39,654 nt of DNA from Candidatus Bipolaricaulota bacterium. GTDB lineage: Bacteria; Bipolaricaulota; Bipolaricaulia; M55B111. The stretch spans positions 1-39,654 of the forward strand of contig JAGYME010000010.1 in NCBI GenBank assembly GCA_018400715.1, given 5' to 3'. Each line of letters begins with the position of its first letter. The stretch's first letter is position 1. Shown one piece after another: positions 8,115 through 16,983 of the stretch. The translations under genes and the position numbers were made by a program. Below the pieces are notes generated by a model, which saw only the letters and a program-made list of their open reading frames with translations, searched no databases and was not told the DNA's origin.

Positions 8115-9062
8115 ATGGATCAGCAATACCTGATCATTACGTATAACGTCTTGCCGGTGATCTTTCTCATCATTGGAGGTAGGGTTCTGGGTTACTTAGA
8201 TTTCTTTGCCCCTGACACCGTCGATGAGCTCAAGAAGATAGTAGTAAACATCGGCCTACCTGCGCTCCTGTTTACCGCCTTTTCTTCCGTCAGTTTTGAA
8301 CTCAGGTACCTGGCTGTTTTCGGGCTTTCCTTTCTGGTCTGCGTCGCCTTCTACTACATCGGAGTTGCCCTGGGGAAGCTGCTAAATATAGAGTCCAGGA
8401 TGTTCCCCTTCCTGATGACCGGGTTTGAAGCGGGGATGCTGGGCTACCCCATATTTCAAGCAACGTTTGGCAAGGGAGAACTGTTCAAGTTTTCTATAGT
8501 CGACTTCGGACACGAGATCTTTATCTTCCTTGTCTTCGTCCCGCTAATAATCCGGATGAGCCAGGAAAAACGGGCTGAAGAATCTCCTGTACTCATGTTT
8601 TTGAAGTCCCCGCCGATTATTGGTATTCTCTTTGGCCTCCTTTTTGGTTCACTCGGTGTATTCGAGAGCGTCTCCAGCGGGGAGTTTACCAGCGTCGTAT
8701 TGACCATGCTTAACTACCTTGGAGCTCTGGTCGTCCCGTTGATCTGTATCGTGATCGGTTACGAACTCCAGTTCAGTCCCGATGGCCTGAAGAAGGCGGT
8801 GCTCACGACTGCGATAAGGCTTGCCCTCGCGGTCGTTATCGGGGTCCTCCTGGGAAAGTTAGTCTTCGTCGATTTGCTGGGGTTCGACCGGACTTTTTTC
8901 CTCGGGTTCGTGACTCTGCTCGTTCTTCCCCCGCCGTTTGTGATTCCGGTGTTCCTCAACCCCAAAGACGATGAGGAAAACCAGTTCGTCCTCAACACCC
9001 TGTCAGTTCACGCGATTGGGACCCTGCTTATCTACATACCGCTTATGATATGGCTCGTATAG
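8115..9062 (+). CDS. AEC-family permease (auxin efflux carrier type)
   Basis: 315-residue membrane protein with about ten hydrophobic segments in the 5+5 arrangement of the AEC family (Mem_trans). Bacterial members transport dicarboxylates such as malate, or other organic acids. The glycine/asparagine-containing segments (KKIVVNIGLPALLFTAFSS near residue 45 and VVPLICIVIGYELQF near 205) match the family pattern. GGAGG is 4 bases before the ATG. The gene is followed after 36 bases by a convergent HPP gene. The substrate is unresolved. Confidence 0.85.
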   Translation: MDQQYLIITYNVLPVIFLIIGGRVLGYLDFFAPDTVDELKKIVVNIGLPALLFTAFSSVSFELRYLAVFGLSFLVCVAFYYIGVALGKLLNIESRMFPFLMTGFEAGMLGYPIFQATFGKGELFKFSIVDFGHEIFIFLVFVPLIIRMSQEKRAEESPVLMFLKSPPIIGILFGLLFGSLGVFESVSSGEFTSVVLTMLNYLGALVVPLICIVIGYELQFSPDGLKKAVLTTAIRLALAVVIGVLLGKLVFVDLLGFDRTFFLGFVTLLVLPPPFVIPVFLNPKDDEENQFVLNTLSVHAIGTLLIYIPLMIWLV

Positions 9063-9097
9063 AGGTAGCGTAGGCCCTATGGCAGGGGTAAGTTTTC

Positions 9098-9499
9098 TCA
9101 GACCAGGTCTTCCAGCCACGGGTCGAGCAGCTTCTTTATAACTACCAGGGCGATCACGCTCAACGCGACGGAGGCCGCACTTACCAGGATGAAGACGGAG
9201 TGGTTGTCGGGCAGGACGGTCATCAGGTGGTAGAAGCCAATCCCTATAGCTCCTGAGAGGACGTGGCTCCCCACGATATTCCTCGCCTGGGCGGTGTATG
9301 CTGCAGGCGTCAGGAAAGCCACGAATATGGAAGAGCCGAGGGCTGCCACGAGTACCCCGCGACCGAGCAGTCCCAGCTGTGACAGGATAATTGCCAGTGA
9401 GGCGAACGCGAGGAGCGTCTGCAAAATGAAGTGCCTGGGGCTCCGGTTGAGCTTTTTATCCAGGCGAAGCCAGAGTCGATTCAAAGTATTCACCCACAC
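9098..9499 (-). CDS. HPP family membrane protein
   Basis: 133 residues with four hydrophobic segments and the RNIVGSHVLSGAIG segment that is characteristic of HPP-domain proteins. The HPP motif that names the family is replaced by LTPAAYTAQ here. The family has been linked to nitrite transport in cyanobacteria and chloroplasts, but its role in most bacteria is unknown. The start is a GTG at 9499 with AAAGGA about 9 bases upstream; a second GTG two codons later is equally possible. It may share a divergent control region with the Mth938-like gene. Confidence 0.75.
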   Translation of the reverse strand: MWVNTLNRLWLRLDKKLNRSPRHFILQTLLAFASLAIILSQLGLLGRGVLVAALGSSIFVAFLTPAAYTAQARNIVGSHVLSGAIGIGFYHLMTVLPDNHSVFILVSAASVALSVIALVVIKKLLDPWLEDLV

Positions 9500-9635
9500 G
9501 TACTTTCGTCCTTTGGATTATAGAAAATTTCTCTACCCGATCAAACTTCTACCGTTTTCTTTTCCCCGCTCATAAACTAAAATTAGCAGCGTAGGTAAAT
9601 AGTTCAGCCAGAATGAAGCTCGGGAGGTGGGGCGA

Positions 9636-9983
9636 ATGAAGATCGAATCCTACTCGTTCGGAGAGATGGTTATCGACGATCGCTCTTACCACGACGACTT
9701 GATGATAGCGGGAGAAGAGATAAAATCAGGCTGGTACAGGGAACGGGGTCACGTTTTGACCCCTGAGGACCTGAGCTGGGTCCTCGAAAAAGACCCTGAT
9801 CAGCTCATCGTGGGGGCGGGAAGCAGCGGCCGGATGAGGATAACGGGGGAAGTAGAGGACGTCCTAAACGATAGGGGCATCGAGTTAAAGTCTGGAGTTA
9901 CCGAGCGAGCCGTGGAGATGTTTAACGAAGCACGCGAGGAGGGAAAGGGGCTGACTGCAGCAGTCTTTCATCTCACGTGCTGA
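9636..9983 (+). CDS. Mth938-like domain protein (DUF498)
   Basis: 115-residue soluble protein of the Mth938/NDUFAF3-like fold. Family landmarks are the early SYSFGEMVIDDRSY strand region and LIVGAGSSGRMRITGEV, followed by a C-terminal helix and the AVFHLTC end. Family members in bacteria and archaea have no proven activity; the mitochondrial homologue assists complex I assembly. The ATG at 9636 is preceded by GGGAGGT (9622-9628) with 8-base spacing, so the upstream GTG reading is rejected. Its stop is 21 bases before the histidine kinase start, suggesting one transcript. Confidence 0.8.
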   Translation: MKIESYSFGEMVIDDRSYHDDLMIAGEEIKSGWYRERGHVLTPEDLSWVLEKDPDQLIVGAGSSGRMRITGEVEDVLNDRGIELKSGVTERAVEMFNEAREEGKGLTAAVFHLTC

Positions 9984-10004
9984 GAACAGGAGGTCACGCG
10001 AAAA

Positions 10005-11249
10005 ATGATACCGGCGCATGAGGAGCGAAGCCTGAGAGAGCTCAAGGATATCATCCAGCAGACGGTAAAAGTTCGCCGGGTGACCCTGAGCCTGTTCCTG
10101 ATCATGGCCCTCTACTTCAGGTTTGGAGCCGGGTTGAACTTTCCGCTGCCATTAATTTTTTCCCCGCTGATGTGGGGCCTGTTAACGATCCCTTTTTCCA
10201 AGCTGATTCAGTCTCAGAACACCAAGGAAAGTTTAAACAACATTCACTTCGGCTACTTCTTTGTAGAAATACTGATTTTGACCTACCTGATACACATCAT
10301 TGGTGGGGCGGAGTGGATTGGAGTTGCTTATTATGTATTCTCGATTCTGTACGTAAACTTCTTTTTGCCGACGGCTAAGGCGTGGACGCTCACCGTCCTG
10401 GCTGTGGTTTTCTTCGCCGGCATAAGTTATGCCGAGCTGGCCGGCTTGATCCCGCACTGGTCTATCTTCAACGACGACGCCGAACTCTATAAGAATTCGT
10501 TCTACGTGACCACGACCGTACTCGCTGGTGGGGTCGGGGTGTACGTTACAACGGCCTACACCGTACAAATATTTGCCGACCTGTTTCGCAAGAAGAACGA
10601 GTCCCTCCGGGAGAGGGAGTTTAAGCTGCAGAAGCTCTGGAAGGAACTAATTTCCGTAAGGGAGGAGGAGAGAAAGAGAATTTCCAAGCGAATTCACGAC
10701 CAGTTAGGCCAGACCCTGATGGGCGTAAAGATGAAGCTCGATATTCTGTACAAGGATACGGAGGACCCACGGTTAAAGGAAGTCAAGGAGTTGATCAGCG
10801 AGGCGATTACGGAAAGCAGGAACCTCTCCCACCTCCTCAGGCCCTCGATGCTGGACGAGCTCGGCCTGGCACCCTCGATCAGGGAGCTCGTCGAAAATTT
10901 CGGTGCTTCTTCCGACGTAACGTTCTCCCTTGCCCTGGACTCCTCGTCAAAGATTGAAGCGGAGCAGCGCCGCGTAATCCTGTACAGGGCCACACAGGAA
11001 TTGCTTAACAACGCAATCAAGCACGGAAATCCCTCCCGGGTTAGCGTCGAGCTTAAATCCTCCGATTCTACGGTGCAGCTTTCCGTGGAGGACGATGGCT
11101 CGGGTTTCGACCCGGACGAGGTAGCGAGGGAGTCTGGGTTGGGGTTAAAGGGTATACAGGAGAACATAACTATCGCCGGCGGAGACTTTTCAATTGATTC
11201 AAAAGAGGGCGAGGGGACCCGCGCGGAGATAAATCTGCCCCTGGATTAA
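10005..11249 (+). CDS. Sensor histidine kinase, NarX/DesK class
   Basis: 414 residues. Residues 25-190 form about six membrane helices with no recognisable extracellular sensor domain, so it may sense the membrane or an intramembrane signal. A short coiled coil (about 195-222) leads to the HisKA_3 dimerisation helix, where H231 in ISKRIHDQLGQ is the phosphorylated residue. The HATPase domain shows the N box (ELLNNAIKHG) and G boxes (DDGSGF, GLGLKGIQE). AGGAGGT precedes the ATG. The cognate NarL-type regulator lies 195 bases downstream, followed by prenyl and hopanoid synthesis genes. A role in controlling membrane lipid composition is inferred from this context; DesK, of the same class, senses membrane fluidity. 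Confidence 0.92.
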   Translation: MIPAHEERSLRELKDIIQQTVKVRRVTLSLFLIMALYFRFGAGLNFPLPLIFSPLMWGLLTIPFSKLIQSQNTKESLNNIHFGYFFVEILILTYLIHIIGGAEWIGVAYYVFSILYVNFFLPTAKAWTLTVLAVVFFAGISYAELAGLIPHWSIFNDDAELYKNSFYVTTTVLAGGVGVYVTTAYTVQIFADLFRKKNESLREREFKLQKLWKELISVREEERKRISKRIHDQLGQTLMGVKMKLDILYKDTEDPRLKEVKELISEAITESRNLSHLLRPSMLDELGLAPSIRELVENFGASSDVTFSLALDSSSKIEAEQRRVILYRATQELLNNAIKHGNPSRVSVELKSSDSTVQLSVEDDGSGFDPDEVARESGLGLKGIQENITIAGGDFSIDSKEGEGTRAEINLPLD

Positions 11250-11444
11250 TCTGTATCCCCCTTCTAACCTATAACATCTCTCCCTTTAGTCCATCGAAAG
11301 CAAGAAAATAGTACAAAACCGCGTGTAACGGCCTCAGAGGTTCATATAAACTTATGTTGAAGAATTATGGCCTTATTATTGGAGATAAATGGGGAAGATA
11401 TGGGACGACCGTTAAGGTCGAGTTCAGGGGTCGGGGCGGTTGAT

Positions 11445-12116
11445 ATGACACAGAAAAGTCCGTTGAGGATTATCCTTGCCGATGACCATACGCTCGTGCG
11501 GCAGGGAATAGAGACCCTGTTGAAGGACAACGAGTCTCTGGAAATTGTGGGACAGGCTGAAGACGGTTACAAGGCCCTTGACCTCATCGAGGAGCACGAA
11601 CCGGACATAGCGATAATCGATATATCCATGCCGCGGCTAAACGGGCTGGAAACGACGAGAAAGATAAAGGAGAAGGACCTATCTACCTCCGTAATATTCT
11701 TATCCATGTACGACGACGAGGGATACATCAGGAGGGCGGTGAAGACGGGTGCATCGGGATATCTGCTGAAGGAAGACGCCATAGAAGAACTTGAAGAAGC
11801 CATAGCCGCCGTTAGGCAGGGTTATTATTATCTGTCCCCTCCGATATTGACGAAACTCATGGACATGACCCGCCGCGGACTCGAGGCAATTGAACCCGAC
11901 AAACTGGAACGCCTAACCTCGCGAGAAAGGGAGATCCTCCAGCTGATTGCCGAAGGGAATTCCAACAAGGAAATCGCGGATATCCTGTCCCGGAGCGTAG
12001 AGACTGTGAGGACCCACCGGGCTAACCTCATGGACAAACTTGATCTACATTCCGCCGAGGAGGTCAGGGGATTTGCCGTCGAGGAAGGAATTATCAAAGA
12101 GGAGAAAAATGACTGA
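11445..12116 (+). CDS. NarL/FixJ-type response regulator
   Basis: 223 residues from the ATG at 11445. A receiver domain (acidic residues D13 and D14, phosphoacceptor D59 in IIDIS, lysine in LLKED) is joined to a LuxR-type helix-turn-helix (LTSREREILQLIAEGNSNKEIA, then SVETVRTHRANLMDKL). It is the evident partner of the upstream kinase. Two in-frame ATGs further upstream (11400 and 11367) are possible, but neither has a strong ribosome site and receivers normally begin close to the first beta strand. Its last 8 bases overlap the next gene's start (ATGACTGA), so regulator and prenyl synthase are translationally coupled. Targets are unknown; autocontrol of the hopanoid operon is inference. Confidence 0.9.
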   Translation: MTQKSPLRIILADDHTLVRQGIETLLKDNESLEIVGQAEDGYKALDLIEEHEPDIAIIDISMPRLNGLETTRKIKEKDLSTSVIFLSMYDDEGYIRRAVKTGASGYLLKEDAIEELEEAIAAVRQGYYYLSPPILTKLMDMTRRGLEAIEPDKLERLTSREREILQLIAEGNSNKEIADILSRSVETVRTHRANLMDKLDLHSAEEVRGFAVEEGIIKEEKND

Positions 12117-13143
12117 CGCCCCCGGAAGTCTACCGGAAACGATTACCAAACATAGAGAGACAGTCGCCTCCCGGATGGAGGATTACCTCGGTCGGCGAGA
12201 CGGACCGCTCTACGAAATGATTAAATACCACATGGGTTTCGAGGATCGGCCGGACAACCCTGGACTGCAGGGTAAAGCACTCCGTTCCTCGCTCCTACTT
12301 TTTACTGCAGAAGGATTCGGAGGAGACCCGCTACGGGCAGTACCACCTGCAGTTTCCCTGGAGTTAATCCATAACTTCTCCCTCGTCCACGACGATATCC
12401 AGGACGACGACACCCTGCGCCGGGGCAGGAAGAGCGTTCACGCCAAGTGGGGCGCCAAGCAGGCCATTAACGCCGGCGACGGGATAAGGGATCTCTCAAC
12501 TCTTGCCCTGGTCGATCTGGCCAATTCGAACGACCCGGAATTAACCGTCAGGGCGACGGAAGTTCTCGGCAACTACTCGCTTGAGATGATCTCCGGTCAG
12601 GTGAAAGATCTGCAGCTTACCGACCGGGCGGAGATTTCGGTCGATGACTACCTTGATATGATAGAGGGGAAGACGTGCGCTCTGCTCAGGGCCTCTTTCC
12701 ATATCGGTGGTATCTATGCGGACGCCGACGAGGAGACAGTTGCCAGGTTAAAAGCAATTGGCAAGTACCTCGGCTATGTATTTCAGTTAAGGGACGACTG
12801 GCTCGGCATCTGGGGAGAACAGGAGGAGTTTGGAAAATCCGTCGATTCTGATCTCCAGGAGAGGAAGCGATCTTTCCCGGTCGTCTACGCCCTCCAGAGA
12901 TCGCCTGACGAGAGGTTGAGCGAGTTCCGGGATATTTACTTCTCGAACGGTGACCTGTCTGATGGCGAGATCGATCGGGTTAAGAAACTACTTGACGATC
13001 TGGGTGCCAGGGAGGGGACTAACGACTGGGCAAAAAAATACTGGAGTCAGGCCACGGAAGAACTTGAGAAGATAGATATGGAGGATTGGGCGAAATCGGA
13101 TTTGAAAGCTTTTGGCGAATACTTACTTACACGCGAGAGATAG
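12109..13143 (+). CDS. Short-chain polyprenyl diphosphate synthase
   Basis: 344-residue trans-prenyltransferase that condenses isopentenyl diphosphate with allylic diphosphates. The first Asp-rich motif is DDIQD (D95-D99) followed by DTLRRGR; the second is DDWLG in QLRDDWLGIWG, a variant with the last Asp replaced. An aromatic F90 sits five residues before the first motif, which in this enzyme class limits products to C15 or C20. GAGGAG lies 4 bases before the ATG. The start overlaps the regulator stop. In this operon its likely job is to supply farnesyl diphosphate for HpnD, but geranylgeranyl diphosphate cannot be excluded because DDxxD lacks the two-residue insertion of classical bacterial FPP synthases. 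Confidence 0.9.
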   Translation: MTDAPGSLPETITKHRETVASRMEDYLGRRDGPLYEMIKYHMGFEDRPDNPGLQGKALRSSLLLFTAEGFGGDPLRAVPPAVSLELIHNFSLVHDDIQDDDTLRRGRKSVHAKWGAKQAINAGDGIRDLSTLALVDLANSNDPELTVRATEVLGNYSLEMISGQVKDLQLTDRAEISVDDYLDMIEGKTCALLRASFHIGGIYADADEETVARLKAIGKYLGYVFQLRDDWLGIWGEQEEFGKSVDSDLQERKRSFPVVYALQRSPDERLSEFRDIYFSNGDLSDGEIDRVKKLLDDLGAREGTNDWAKKYWSQATEELEKIDMEDWAKSDLKAFGEYLLTRER

Positions 13144-13170
13144 TTACACGCTAACGATAAGGAGGATCTT

Positions 13171-14217
13171 ATGGGTAGACCTTTAAAAATGAACACCAGG
13201 ATAGCTGGTTACGTCGCAAAGCAACTTGCCAAAGGAAAGAAGATATTTCCCTTGGTTACAATTATTGAACCTCTGGAGCAGTGCAACCTCAGGTGTACGG
13301 GGTGCGGCCGCATCAGGGAATACTCGGACCACCTCGACAAGAAACTCACCCCGGAAGAGGTCGTCAGCGCGGCGGCTGAATCAGGTGCCCCCGTGGTGTC
13401 GATCTCCGGTGGTGAACCGCTGATTCATCCGCAGATCGAGAGGATAGTTGAACGCTTAATAGAAGAAGGGTATTACATCATGCTCTGTACCAACGGGCTG
13501 CTGCTCGAGGAGAAGCTAAAGACCCTGGAGCCGAGCGAGAAGCTCGCGTTCGCGGTCCACATGGATGGGACGGAAGAGGTCCACGACAGGTATACCAACC
13601 GAGAGGGAACCTACGAGAGGGCGTTTAACGGTATAAAAACGGCGATTGATCAGGGGTACCGGGTTACGACGAACACCACTATTTTCAAGGAATCAGACCC
13701 CGACAATCTGCACGAATTGTTCCGGAGACTGACTGACGTAGGAGTTGAGGGCATAATGCTTGCCCCGGGGTACAACTACGCTTCAGTTGATAGGAGCGCG
13801 GAACAGCATTTCCTGGAAAGAAAGGAATCAATCGAGGTCTTTAAAGAAATCCTCGACCCGGAAAAGACCAAGGACTTCCCGTTCTACAACACCCCTCTGT
13901 ACCTTGACTTCCTCAGAGGAAAACGGGACCTCCAGTGTAACGCCTGGGCGTCGCCGACGTATACCGTGCTTGGCTGGCGCAAGCCCTGCTACATCCTCGC
14001 CGACGAGCACGTGGACTCGGTTGACGAAATTCTCGACCCGGAACTCTGGGAGCAGTACGGAGTTGGCAACGACCGGCGGTGTAACAGTTGTATGATTCAC
14101 TCCGGGTTCGATACTGCCGGCACGATTGTATCTCTGCGCAGCAAGGAGGGCATGGTAGATCTAGTCAAGAGCACCCTGCCCGACAGTCTGACAAAAATCC
14201 TGACTGACGAAGGGTAG
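13171..14217 (+). CDS. hpnH: Adenosyl-hopene transferase HpnH (radical SAM)
   Basis: 348-residue radical SAM enzyme that attaches a 5'-deoxyadenosyl group to diploptene, the first step of the C35 hopanoid side chain. The 4Fe-4S cluster ligands are C38, C42 and C45 (CNLRCTGC), followed by SISGGEPLIHPQIE for SAM binding. Further cysteines occur late (QCNAWASPTYTVLGWRKPC, RRCNSC), as is usual for HpnH. AAGGAGG lies 7 bases before the ATG. The next gene starts directly after its stop codon. The reaction requires hopene, so a squalene-hopene cyclase must exist elsewhere in the genome. Confidence 0.93.
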   Translation: MGRPLKMNTRIAGYVAKQLAKGKKIFPLVTIIEPLEQCNLRCTGCGRIREYSDHLDKKLTPEEVVSAAAESGAPVVSISGGEPLIHPQIERIVERLIEEGYYIMLCTNGLLLEEKLKTLEPSEKLAFAVHMDGTEEVHDRYTNREGTYERAFNGIKTAIDQGYRVTTNTTIFKESDPDNLHELFRRLTDVGVEGIMLAPGYNYASVDRSAEQHFLERKESIEVFKEILDPEKTKDFPFYNTPLYLDFLRGKRDLQCNAWASPTYTVLGWRKPCYILADEHVDSVDEILDPELWEQYGVGNDRRCNSCMIHSGFDTAGTIVSLRSKEGMVDLVKSTLPDSLTKILTDEG

Positions 14218-14904
14218 ATGATATTAGTAGTCGCTGCTATGAAGAGGGAAATAGAAGGACCTTTGGGGGTGTCGGTGAATAGTTCCGCTTCTTCAGGATA
14301 CGAGATCAGTTATACCGGCATGGGAAAGGACATGGTAACTGAGAAGTCGAAGGAGTGGACGGATACCTCCAGGTTAGATGGGATAATGTCCGTCGGCTTT
14401 GCGGGTTCGATTGATCCGGATTTAGGTTTTGGCGAAACCTGTCTCGTGGAGAGCGTAGGTACGCCGGAGGGCGAGCGCCGCTACGAAGCGGACGACCGTC
14501 TGCTCGGCCTCCTACTCGAGGAGAAGGCGATGAGGGTCGCGGACCTCCTCACCCTGGAGGAGGCAGCATCTACGGTAGAAGAGAAGGTGAAACTGGCAAA
14601 TGAATACAGCGCTCAGATGATAGACCAGGAGACCTACTGGTGGGCGGAATTCGCCGAATTGGAGGACCTTCCCTTCGTTGGAATCAGGGTTATCTACGAT
14701 GAGCTGGACCAGGAACTCCCGCCGTCTAACGTATACGACGAGAGGACGGGCCGGATTTCCGTGAGTGCGGCGGCTAGGTGGCTACTGGGAGAACCCAGTA
14801 GACTTTTTTCCCTCCCCCGATTGGGAGTTAACAGTTTGCTGGCCAGGAGGAACCTGGCAAACGCCGTTTCGAATTCGCTGCAGGTACTTACTGGGGTGAA
14901 CTAG
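14218..14904 (+). CDS. hpnG: Adenosylhopane nucleosidase/phosphorylase HpnG
   Basis: 228 residues of the purine-nucleoside phosphorylase superfamily. HpnG removes adenine from adenosylhopane to give ribosylhopane or its phosphate. The MILVVAAMKREIEGPL start and SVGFAGSIDPDLGFGE segment match the phosphorylase fold (substrate- and phosphate-binding loops). Identification rests mainly on position: the ATG directly abuts the hpnH stop (TAGATG), the standard order in hopanoid operons. Overall sequence is quite divergent, with an unusual ending (LFSLPRLGVNSLLARRNLANAVSN). Confidence 0.8.
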   Translation: MILVVAAMKREIEGPLGVSVNSSASSGYEISYTGMGKDMVTEKSKEWTDTSRLDGIMSVGFAGSIDPDLGFGETCLVESVGTPEGERRYEADDRLLGLLLEEKAMRVADLLTLEEAASTVEEKVKLANEYSAQMIDQETYWWAEFAELEDLPFVGIRVIYDELDQELPPSNVYDERTGRISVSAAARWLLGEPSRLFSLPRLGVNSLLARRNLANAVSNSLQVLTGVN

Positions 14905-14905
14905 G

Positions 14906-15916
14906 ATGGCCAGGTATTTGGTGACTGGAGCCAATGGCTTTGTCGGCAGCAACCTGGTTAAGGTGCTTTTGGATAACGGTCACGAGGTCAGGGGAATGGT
15001 CCGGAAGAGTAGCAACGTAGATAATATTGCCGGGCTCCCCATCGAGACGTTGATTGGGGATATCCGAGACGAAGAGACGCTGGAAGAACCGGTGCAGGGC
15101 GTCGATGGAATATTTCACACGGCGGCGCTGTACAGGTTCTGGGCTCCACGTAACGACCTCTTCTACGACACAAACGTCCTGGGAACACGGAACGTTTTAC
15201 AGGTGGCCGATAGGGCGGGCGTTGACCGGGTCGTCGTGACGAGTACGGCCTCTCTGCTGGCTCATTCCGAAGATGGAAAAAGTCTTCCGCGGTCCACGGA
15301 CGGATTGCCCAGCGCGTACAAGGTGACAAAATATATCGCGGAGCGGGAATCGCTTTCGTTTAACGACGAACGGGACCTCGACGTCGTCATCGCCAGCCCA
15401 ACTGTTCCCATTGGTCCGGGCGACTACGGGCCGACCCCGACAGGAAGGCTGATCCTGGAATACCTCAATGGGAAGATGAAGGGTTACCTGGACATGGATT
15501 TCAACGTGGTGTACGTAAAGGACGTGGCTCAGGGCCATCTACTGGCCATGGAAAAGGGAGTCCCAGGCGAACGATACGTCCTGGGGAACAAGAACACCAG
15601 CCTGTCGGAGATCATCGAGATTCTGGCGAGGGTAACCGGGAGAGACAGGCCGATGTTCAAGATACCTTACTCCGTGGCGATTACCTTTGCCTGGATTGAT
15701 GAGTTCGTCGAGGGGTTCCTGATGCGGAAGAGGCCAACCGCCCCGATAGCGGCGATCGAATCGACGAGAATAGACGAAACGATAGACTCCACCCCCTGGA
15801 CGAAGGAGCTGGGCCTTCCACAGACGCCGATAATCAAGGCGCTGAAGAAAGCTATGGACTGGTATTCAGAACATGGATACCTACGAAACGGAAAATCGGA
15901 GTTACGATACAAATGA
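14906..15916 (+). CDS. hpnA: Hopanoid-associated sugar epimerase HpnA
   Basis: 336-residue extended short-chain dehydrogenase. The N-terminal TGANGFVGSN glycine motif binds NAD(P). A serine in VVTSTAS and the YKVTK pair form the catalytic S-Y-K set. HpnA proteins are found in hopanoid clusters and are thought to act on sugar or ribosyl-hopane side-chain intermediates, but the reaction is not proven. The ATG is one base past the hpnG stop, with GGGGTGA about 8 bases upstream. Its own stop overlaps the ispG start by 4 bases (ATGA). Confidence 0.88.
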   Translation: MARYLVTGANGFVGSNLVKVLLDNGHEVRGMVRKSSNVDNIAGLPIETLIGDIRDEETLEEPVQGVDGIFHTAALYRFWAPRNDLFYDTNVLGTRNVLQVADRAGVDRVVVTSTASLLAHSEDGKSLPRSTDGLPSAYKVTKYIAERESLSFNDERDLDVVIASPTVPIGPGDYGPTPTGRLILEYLNGKMKGYLDMDFNVVYVKDVAQGHLLAMEKGVPGERYVLGNKNTSLSEIIEILARVTGRDRPMFKIPYSVAITFAWIDEFVEGFLMRKRPTAPIAAIESTRIDETIDSTPWTKELGLPQTPIIKALKKAMDWYSEHGYLRNGKSELRYK

Positions 15917-16983
15917 GCATGAAGGAGACTAGTGTTGTGGACGTAGGCGGGGTGAAGATAGGGGGGGATAACCCGATCGTCGTCCAGTCGATGACGAATA
16001 CGGACACACGGGACCCTGAAGCCACTATTGACCAAATCAACCGCCTCGTCGATCACGGCTGCGAACTCGTCAGGGTCGCGGTGCCGGACGAGGAAGCGGC
16101 CCGGGCGCTGAAAAAGATAATTGCAGGGAGCCCGGTGCCCATAATCGCGGATATTCACTACTCACCCGATCTCGCCCTGATGGCCCTGGACGCGGGCGTG
16201 GCCAAGTTACGGCTGAACCCCGGAAACATCACGCTGGAGCGGGAGGTTAGAAGAATTGCCAATGCCGCATCTGCCAGGTCGATTCCAATTAGAGTCGGCG
16301 TCAATTCGGGATCCCTCGACCAGGAAATAATCGACGAATACGGTCGAACCGCGGCGGGAATGGTGGCAAGCGCGGAGAGGGAGATAAGGCTTCTGGAAGA
16401 CCAGGGATTCAACGATATCATCGTTTCCCTCAAGTCGAGCGAGGTCAACATAACCGTGGATTCCAATCGGATCTTCGCTGACAGGTACGACTACCCGTTA
16501 CACCTCGGAGTAACTGAGGCCGGAGGGGGTAGAAGCGGGCTGGTGAAGTCGGCGATTGGAATAGGTACTATGCTCGGTGAGGGTATCGGCGACACGGTGA
16601 GAGTATCACTTACCGGGGACCCCGTGGAAGAGGTGGGCACGGCTTACGACATCCTCCGTGCTCTGGACCTCCGTAACCATGGAATAGATATAGTATCCTG
16701 CCCGACCTGTGGGAGAACGGAAATCGACGTCCAGAGTTTGGGTAAGTACCTGGAAATGAATATGGGTGACGTCACCGATTCAATCAGAGTCGCGTTGATG
16801 GGCTGTTCCGTGAACGGCATTGGAGAGGCGGGTTCGTCGAACGTGGGAGTTGTAGGAACGGAAAACGGGGGGCTGTTGTACGTGGATGGCAAATACATGG
16901 AGACAATAGAGGACGACGACATAGAGCTTATGGCTGAACAGATTGAAGAGTCCGTCCGGAATTACCTAAATAGAGGAGAATAA
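15913..16983 (+). CDS. ispG: 4-hydroxy-3-methylbut-2-enyl diphosphate synthase IspG
   Basis: 356-residue Fe-S enzyme for the sixth dedicated step of the MEP isoprenoid pathway, reducing methylerythritol cyclodiphosphate to HMBPP. The 4Fe-4S ligands are C263 and C266 (SCPTCGRTE), C298 (MGCSVNG) and E305. The N-terminal TIM barrel starts PIVVQSMTNTDT. The length fits the compact bacterial form without the plant insertion. The start overlaps the hpnA stop, and its last base is shared with ispH (TAATG), so it sits within a tightly coupled run. The cluster is oxygen-sensitive, fitting an anaerobe. Confidence 0.97.
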   Translation: MSMKETSVVDVGGVKIGGDNPIVVQSMTNTDTRDPEATIDQINRLVDHGCELVRVAVPDEEAARALKKIIAGSPVPIIADIHYSPDLALMALDAGVAKLRLNPGNITLEREVRRIANAASARSIPIRVGVNSGSLDQEIIDEYGRTAAGMVASAEREIRLLEDQGFNDIIVSLKSSEVNITVDSNRIFADRYDYPLHLGVTEAGGGRSGLVKSAIGIGTMLGEGIGDTVRVSLTGDPVEEVGTAYDILRALDLRNHGIDIVSCPTCGRTEIDVQSLGKYLEMNMGDVTDSIRVALMGCSVNGIGEAGSSNVGVVGTENGGLLYVDGKYMETIEDDDIELMAEQIEESVRNYLNRGE

